Of a stretch of 64,000 bases of DNA, positions 59,357-64,000 are shown in pieces. This DNA is from Cupriavidus sp. YR651 (GTDB lineage Bacteria > Pseudomonadota > Gammaproteobacteria > Burkholderiales > Burkholderiaceae), in contig NZ_FMYZ01000002.1 in the NCBI RefSeq assembly GCF_900101625.1, positions 496,001-560,000 of the forward strand. Direction: 5' to 3'. Position 1 is the first letter of the stretch. Each line of letters starts with the position of its first letter. A model generated the notes under the pieces. It was not told the DNA's origin and searched no databases. It worked only from the letters and a program-made list of their open reading frames with translations. Both the position numbers and the translations under genes were made by a program.

Positions 59357-61645
59357 ATGCGCATTCGTGACATCGAACATGGCATTGCGGCCCTCGCCGG
59401 CGGCAGCGGCGTTCATGCGGACCAGCCGGCGAGCGCCGCGCCCGTCGCACCGCTGTCCCGCCGCAGCTTTCTGAAACTGACCGGGCTGGCGGGTGGCGGG
59501 CTAGCGATCGGCATCGCGGGCGTGGGTGCCAGCGGCATGGCCCAGGCCCAGGAGGGCGGGGCGGCCAAGCCGCCGTCGCCGCCGCAGGCGTTCCTGATCA
59601 TCGCGCCGGACAACACCGTGACGATTGCCGTCAATCGGCTGGAGTTCGGCCAGGGTGTCCACACCGCGTTGCCGATGGCGCTGGCCGAAGAGCTGGACGT
59701 CGACTGGCGCAACGTACGCGCGACGCTGGCACCGGCCGGCGACGCCTACAAGGATCCCGCGTTCGGCATCCAGATGACGGGCGGTTCCACCGCGCTGAAC
59801 CACTCGTTCCAGCAGTACCGCGAACTGGGCGCCCGCGCCCGCGCGATGCTGGTGTCCGCCGCCGCGCAGCAGTGGAAGGTCGCCCCGGCCAGTTGCACCA
59901 CGTCGATGGGCGTGGTCACGTCCGGGTCCAACCGCGCCACCTATGGCGAACTGGCGCAGGCCGCGATGGGGCTGCCGGTGCCCGCGCAGGTCAGCCTGAA
60001 GGACCCGTCGCAGTTCCGCATCGTCGGCAAGCCCACGCCGCGGCTGGATTCGGCTTCCAAGCTGCATGGCGATGCCGTGTTCGGCATCGACACCCGGCTC
60101 AAGGACATGGTCGTGGCCGTGGTGGCCCGCCCGCCGCGTTTTGGCGGCAAGGTCAAGTCCTTCAATGCCGACCGCGCCCGCAAGATCAAGGGTGTGGTCG
60201 ACGTGATGCTGGTGCCCGTGGATCGCGGCGGCACCGGCGTGGCGGTGGTGGCCGACGGCTACTGGCCGGCCAAGACGGCGCGCGAGGCGCTGGAGATCGT
60301 CTGGGAAGACGCCGGCTCCACCGTCAGCACGGCCGCGCTGTACGACCAGTACAGCAAGCTGGCCGCGCAGCCGGGCACGGTGGCCCGGGCGCTGGAGGGC
60401 GGCGACATCAACACGGCGCTGTCCGGGGCCGCGAAGGTGATCGAAGCCGAGTACCGCGTGCCCTACCTGGCCCACGCGCCGATGGAGCCGCTGAACTGCA
60501 CGATGCAGGCGGAAGTGGCCGGCAACAAGGCCACCGCCGTGAAGGTGTGGGTGGGCTCGCAGTTCCAGACCATCGACCAGATGGCCATCGCGCGCACGCT
60601 GTCGCTGACACCGGACAAGGTCACGCTCAACACGATGATGGCCGGTGGTGGCTTCGGCCGCCGCGCGGTACCCACGTCGGACTACCTGGTGGAAGCGGCC
60701 GGCGTGCTGCGTGCATGGGTGGCCAATGGACATGCCGAGCCGCTCAAGGTGATGTGGAGCCGCGAGGACGACATCAAGGGCGGCTACTACCGTCCGCTGC
60801 ATGTGCACCGCGCTCGCATCGGGCTCGATGCGCAAGGCAAGGTCGTGGGCTGGCAGCACACCATCGTCGGCCAGTCGATCATCACCGGTACGCCGTTCGA
60901 GCCGATGATGGTCAAGAACGGCGTGGACGCCACGATGACCGAGGGCATCCTGGAGAACGACTACGCCCTGCCGCTGCAGCTGGCCGTGCATCACCCGAAG
61001 GTGGATGTGCCGGTGCTCTGGTGGCGGTCCGTGGGCAACACGCATACGGGCTTCGTCAAGGAGACCCTGGCCGATGAAATGGCCACCGCCGCGAAGCAGG
61101 ACCCCGTGGCATGGCGCATGGCGCAACTCGATGCCAGCAAGCACGCGCGGCATCGCGCCGCGCTGCAGCTGGCGGTGGACAATTCCGGCTACGGCAAGAA
61201 GAAGCTGCCCAAAGGCCATGCCTGGGGCGTGGCCGTGCACGAGTCGTTCGGCTCCGTGGTGGCGTACGTGGTGGACGTGTCGATCGTCAAGGGCGAGCCG
61301 CGCGTGCATCGCGTGACCGCGGGCGTGCATGCCAACCGCGTGGTCAACCCCTTGTCCGCCGAGGCGCAGATCCAGGGTGGCTGCGTGTTTGGCCTGGCGA
61401 TGACCCGGCCCGGGTTTGCCATCGAGATCGAGAACGGGGTGGTGAAGAACAGCAACTTCCCCGACTATCCGCCGCCGCGCATGCCGGACGCGCCGCGCGT
61501 GGACGTGTTCTTCGTGCCTTCCGATGACAACCCGACCGGCCTCGGCGAACCGGGCGTGCCCGCCATCGCGCCCGCGGTGGCCAACGCACTGTTCCGCCTC
61601 ACCGGCAAGCGCCAGCGTCAGCTGCCGTTCGTGCTGACAACCTGA
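59357..61645 (+). CDS. iorB: Molybdopterin-binding large subunit (IorB-type)
   Basis: The 762-residue protein is the large subunit of a xanthine-oxidase-family enzyme of the isoquinoline 1-oxidoreductase type. It has a twin-arginine signal (SRRSFLK, Arg35-Arg36) for export with its partner, and molybdopterin-binding blocks such as RLEFGQGVHTALPMALAEEL, YRVPYLAHAPMEPLNC, MAGGGFGRRAVPTSDYLVEAAG and the C-terminal GLGEPGVPAIAPAVANALF with the catalytic glutamate. Substrate is unknown. The strong hairpin at 61661-61697 ends the operon. Confidence 0.9.
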   Translation: MRIRDIEHGIAALAGGSGVHADQPASAAPVAPLSRRSFLKLTGLAGGGLAIGIAGVGASGMAQAQEGGAAKPPSPPQAFLIIAPDNTVTIAVNRLEFGQGVHTALPMALAEELDVDWRNVRATLAPAGDAYKDPAFGIQMTGGSTALNHSFQQYRELGARARAMLVSAAAQQWKVAPASCTTSMGVVTSGSNRATYGELAQAAMGLPVPAQVSLKDPSQFRIVGKPTPRLDSASKLHGDAVFGIDTRLKDMVVAVVARPPRFGGKVKSFNADRARKIKGVVDVMLVPVDRGGTGVAVVADGYWPAKTAREALEIVWEDAGSTVSTAALYDQYSKLAAQPGTVARALEGGDINTALSGAAKVIEAEYRVPYLAHAPMEPLNCTMQAEVAGNKATAVKVWVGSQFQTIDQMAIARTLSLTPDKVTLNTMMAGGGFGRRAVPTSDYLVEAAGVLRAWVANGHAEPLKVMWSREDDIKGGYYRPLHVHRARIGLDAQGKVVGWQHTIVGQSIITGTPFEPMMVKNGVDATMTEGILENDYALPLQLAVHHPKVDVPVLWWRSVGNTHTGFVKETLADEMATAAKQDPVAWRMAQLDASKHARHRAALQLAVDNSGYGKKKLPKGHAWGVAVHESFGSVVAYVVDVSIVKGEPRVHRVTAGVHANRVVNPLSAEAQIQGGCVFGLAMTRPGFAIEIENGVVKNSNFPDYPPPRMPDAPRVDVFFVPSDDNPTGLGEPGVPAIAPAVANALFRLTGKRQRQLPFVLTT

Positions 61646-61660
61646 CGCAAGCAGCAGGTT

Positions 61661-61697
61661 CGCGTTGCGCACCGGTGATCCGCCGGTGCGCAACGCG
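61661..61697 (+). terminator. Strong hairpin after iorB
   Basis: A perfect 15-bp stem (61661-61675 and 61683-61697, CGCGTTGCGCACCGG) with a 7-base loop lies 15 bases after the iorB stop and just past the convergent anti-sigma gene. There is no clear T-run, so it may act as a bidirectional barrier. Confidence 0.55.
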
Positions 61698-61723
61698 CGA
61701 CCCTTCGGTGCCGCCCTTCGGCG

Positions 61724-62527
61724 CTACCGTTCCCCGCCACCCTCCGCATTGCGCCACGCCTGCACGAAGGCGCGCAGATCGCCCGCCGACGCATCGGTCA
61801 CGGCCCAGTAGCGCATCCCCCGCGCCGCCCAGGACTCCAGCTGGTATCCCTGGCGCACCCGTTCCCCCAGATCGCCTGAACTGTCGCCCGGCATGACGAA
61901 CACGTCGACCGGATGCTGGTTGCGCCGGTACACGAGCACCGCCACGCGCTGCCCGTCGATGTAGTCGAGCCGGCCGCCCACCAGCGGGAAGCCCGCCGCG
62001 GACAGGTCGCGCACTTCGGGGGCGTAATCGATGCGGCCGTTGAACCACGGCTTGACGGTGTGCTGGTCGGACGATGCCACGTCGATCGCGCGCGTCGACA
62101 TCAGTGCGCGCACGTGGCTGGCGACGATGGCGTTGGCGGTGACGTCGCCCGGCGTTTCGCGCTGCGCGTACTGGGACAGGCCCAGCCCGACCGCTGCCAC
62201 CGTAACGACCGCCATCGCGGCATTGGCGGCGGGCGCCCACGTGAACCAGTTGCGCCAGCCCGCGGGGGCGGGCGGCGCGGCGAGATCGTCGAAGGTTTCC
62301 TGTGGTGCGCCCGGCAGCGCGGCCAGCACGCGCGCGCGCAATTCGGCGGGCGCGCGATGATAGGATGCGCCGTGACGCGTGGCCGCGCGCAGCGCCTGCA
62401 AATTGCGCAGGCTGGCGACGCAGCCGTCGCAGTCTTCGAGGTGTCGCTCCAGCCGCACGCTGTCCGCCGCGCCGACTTCGCCGTCGGCACAGGCCTGCAG
62501 CAGGTTCCTCGCGTCATTGCAGTCCAT
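61724..62527 (-). CDS. Anti-sigma factor, membrane-bound zinc-finger type
   Basis: The 267-residue protein has an N-terminal zf-HC2 anti-sigma domain (DARNLLQACADGEV and RHLEDCDGC with the H-x3-C-x2-C site), a single TM segment (NAAMAVVTVAAVGLGLSQYA) and a periplasmic domain. It is expected to hold the partner ECF sigma factor at the membrane until a signal releases it. Its start overlaps the sigma gene by 14 bases, as usual for such pairs. Confidence 0.88.
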   Translation of the reverse strand: MDCNDARNLLQACADGEVGAADSVRLERHLEDCDGCVASLRNLQALRAATRHGASYHRAPAELRARVLAALPGAPQETFDDLAAPPAPAGWRNWFTWAPAANAAMAVVTVAAVGLGLSQYAQRETPGDVTANAIVASHVRALMSTRAIDVASSDQHTVKPWFNGRIDYAPEVRDLSAAGFPLVGGRLDYIDGQRVAVLVYRRNQHPVDVFVMPGDSSGDLGERVRQGYQLESWAARGMRYWAVTDASAGDLRAFVQAWRNAEGGGER

Positions 62528-63164
62528 GGCCTGTCTCCCCCGCGGGACGCGTGGTGTTCACGCCCGTATCCGTACCCGAGTCCGCTCCTGTGTCATGACG
62601 CGCGGCGTTGGCCGTCGCGCGCGGCGCCGCGTCGTCGCGCAGCGCCACCACCGCGGCGGCCAGCATCCGCCGCCCACGGGCCAGCCGGGACATCACCGTG
62701 CCGACCGGAATATCCGCGATGCGGGCGATGTCGCGGTAGTGCAGTTCCTCCAGCTCGCGCAGTATCAGGACTTCACGGAAAGCCACCGGCAATTGTTCGA
62801 GCGCGGCGTGCACCAGCCGGACGTCTTCCTCGCGCAGCAGCCATTGCTCGGGGTCGGTCGGCGATCCGTGCCAGTCGGGCAGCGCCGTGTCGGTTTCCGC
62901 CGCCTCGTCGTAGCCGGTCTCGGCCGCCGTCTTGCGCTTTCGCCACGTCGTGAACCAGGTATTGCGGACGATGGCCAGCAACCACGGCCGTGGCTGGTCG
63001 CCCCGGAAGCTGCCGAAAAGCCGGAACGCGCGCAGGAAGGCCTCCTGCACCACGTCGTCGGCGTCACCCGTGTTGCCGCACAGCCAGCGGGCGAGGTTGT
63101 ACGCGGCATCCAGGTGCGGCAACACCAGGTCGTCGAATCGGCGGCGCGTGGCGGCGGCGTCCAA
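62514..63164 (-). CDS. ECF-type RNA polymerase sigma factor
   Basis: The 216-residue protein has ECF sigma regions 2 (LARWLCGNTGDADDVVQEAFLRAFRLFGSF) and 4 (EQLPVAFREVLILRELEELHYRDIARIADIPVGTVMSRLARGRRML) and a disordered tail. The start is TTG at 63164 with AAAGGA 6 bases upstream. It is paired with the anti-sigma gene. A GGGAATA-N15-CGGTAT promoter lies upstream, and the same promoter sequence stands before the divergent metallophosphoesterase gene, so both are probably its targets. Confidence 0.93.
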   Translation of the reverse strand: MDAAATRRRFDDLVLPHLDAAYNLARWLCGNTGDADDVVQEAFLRAFRLFGSFRGDQPRPWLLAIVRNTWFTTWRKRKTAAETGYDEAAETDTALPDWHGSPTDPEQWLLREEDVRLVHAALEQLPVAFREVLILRELEELHYRDIARIADIPVGTVMSRLARGRRMLAAAVVALRDDAAPRATANAARHDTGADSGTDTGVNTTRPAGETGHGLQ

Positions 63165-63222
63165 GTCAGTCCTTTGGGCGAGGCGTGAGGCGTGGGCGTA
63201 GAAGCATGGTGCGTTCTCCGAT

Positions 63223-63250
63223 ATACCGGCGCTGCGCCGATTCTATTCCC
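63223..63250 (-). promoter_or_regulatory. ECF promoter of the sigma/anti-sigma operon
   Basis: On the minus strand GGGAATA (63244-63250) and CGGTAT (63223-63228) are separated by 15 bases, about 60 bases before the sigma gene. The arrangement is identical to the divergent promoter at 63340-63367, which argues for autoregulation by this sigma. Confidence 0.6.
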
Positions 63251-63339
63251 GTCGCCGCCGCATCTGGCCGATTTTTTTCATTCGGACCGCCGGGCATCCT
63301 GCCGGCCGCGAAATCCGGCACCAGATCGTGCATCCAACC

Positions 63340-63367
63340 GGGAATAACACACGACCCCAGCCGGTAT
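63340..63367 (+). promoter_or_regulatory. ECF promoter of the metallophosphoesterase gene
   Basis: GGGAATA (63340-63346) and CGGTAT (63362-63367) with a 15-base spacer lie 35 bases before the gene. It has the same elements and spacing as the sigma gene's promoter. Confidence 0.6.
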
Positions 63368-63401
63368 GACAGGCACACCCACCTGAAGTATGGAGGCAGT
63401 C

Positions 63402-64000
63402 ATGCATGGAACCTGGAGTCGGCGCGATGTGCTGCGCCTGGCGGGCGCGGCCGGCGGCGCCGTGTTTGCGTCGGCCCTGCCCGGCTGGGCGGCGGGGCGC
63501 GACGAGGATTTCGTCTTCGTCCAGCTGTCCGATGCGCATTGGGGCTTCGAAGGCCCGCCCAATCCCGATGCGCGCGGCACGCTGCCCCGCGCGGTGGCGG
63601 CGGTCAACGCGCTGCCGCAGCCACCCGATTTCATCATGTTCACGGGCGACCTGACGCATACCACCGACGATGCCGGCGAACGGCGGCGCCGCATGCGCGA
63701 ATTCAAGGAGATCATCGCCCCGCTCAAGGCCGGCGCCGTGCACCTGATGCCCGGGGAGCACGATGCGAGCCTCGACGCCGGCGAGGCGTATCGAGAACTC
63801 TTCGGCCCCACGCACTACACGTTCGATCACAAGGGCGTGCATTTCATCGTGCTGGACAACGTGTCGGACCCGGCCGGCCAGGTCGGCGATGCCCAGCGCG
63901 CCTGGCTGCGGGAAGACCTCGGCAAGCGGTCGCGCGATGCCCGCATCGTCGTCTTCACGCACCGGCCGCTGTTCGATCTCTATCCGCAATGGGACTGGGC
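63402..64000 (+). CDS. TAT-exported metallophosphoesterase, N-terminal part
   Basis: The visible 199 codons continue past the window end. The protein starts with a twin-arginine signal (SRRDVLRLAGAAGGAVF) and then shows metallophosphoesterase motifs: QLSDAHWG, FTGDLTH, PGEHDAS and VVFTHRP, the usual series of metal ligands. It probably acts in the periplasm on phosphoester substrates. The ATG at 63402 has GGAGG 6 bases upstream. An ECF promoter precedes it. Confidence 0.8.
   Translation, partial: MHGTWSRRDVLRLAGAAGGAVFASALPGWAAGRDEDFVFVQLSDAHWGFEGPPNPDARGTLPRAVAAVNALPQPPDFIMFTGDLTHTTDDAGERRRRMREFKEIIAPLKAGAVHLMPGEHDASLDAGEAYRELFGPTHYTFDHKGVHFIVLDNVSDPAGQVGDAQRAWLREDLGKRSRDARIVVFTHRPLFDLYPQWDW

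Noticed and set aside
1-64000. tRNA, rRNA or prophage genes
   Set aside because: No cloverleaf with a recognisable T-loop, no rRNA sequence and no phage structural or integrase genes were seen.

Overview
The window is high-GC DNA of a beta-proteobacterium, most likely a Cupriavidus/Ralstonia-type Burkholderiaceae chromosome. The main reasons are the soluble NAD-linked formate dehydrogenase operon (fdsGBA-fdhD-fdsD) with a divergent ModE-like regulator, the xseA-sodB neighbourhood, the split pqiA genes and the GC-rich codon use. The genus is inferred from gene content only. I see no tRNA, rRNA, CRISPR array or complete insertion sequence. Most genes are chromosomal housekeeping or metabolic genes; the most accessory-looking part is a group of small orphan genes at about 5.5-8.2 kb.

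Layout: (1) 1-3.5 kb: the 5' end of an exbB/motA-family gene, a noncoding block of about 0.8 kb with four diverged copies of a ~200-bp module carrying DnaA-box-like sites, then xseA and sodB. (2) 3.5-8.2 kb: an SDR dehydrogenase, a cold-shock protein and six small genes of unknown function, two of them paralogs in opposite orientation. (3) 8.4-12.6 kb: a ZntB/CorA-type transporter, polyphosphate kinase 2 and a large lipoprotein with a zinc-protease motif. (4) 12.7-20.2 kb: fdsR and the fds operon. (5) 20.2-27.7 kb: an MgtC-like protein, a GT51-only transglycosylase, a DASS transporter with an Ldh2 dehydrogenase, a tyrosine phosphatase, and pta-like/ackA genes. (6) 27.9-31.4 kb: a PHA-synthase-like DUF3141 protein, fabI and a small RRM-like protein. 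(7) 31.4-35.9 kb: modE, an ArgO/LysE exporter, a CYTH enzyme, and modABC with a clear ModE operator. (8) 36-45 kb: a nucleoside deoxyribosyltransferase-like gene, an AI-2E/pqiA/pqiA/pqiB/pqiC operon, and a divergent HPP-CBS / ClC-CBS transporter pair sharing a palindrome. (9) 45-48 kb: an arginine-amidinohydrolase-like plus ornithine cyclodeaminase pair and an HTH regulator. (10) 48-57 kb: dctA-dctB-dctD with a sigma-54 promoter, and a MASE1-PAS-GGDEF-EAL protein. (11) 57-64 kb: an NTF2-like protein, a diheme cytochrome c, a two-subunit molybdenum hydroxylase (ior type), and an ECF sigma/anti-sigma pair divergent from a TAT-exported metallophosphoesterase cut by the window end.

Molybdenum links several regions: two Mo enzymes (FdsA and the IorB-like subunit), the ABC importer modABC, and two ModE-type regulators. 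Carbon and energy genes (formate oxidation, C4-dicarboxylate uptake, acetate kinase, polyphosphate, PHA-like) suit a metabolically flexible aerobe. The least explained elements are the repeated DnaA-box module before xseA, the small-gene cluster, and several precise palindromes. The matched ECF promoter pair and the sigma-54/enhancer arrangement before dctA give specific regulatory predictions.
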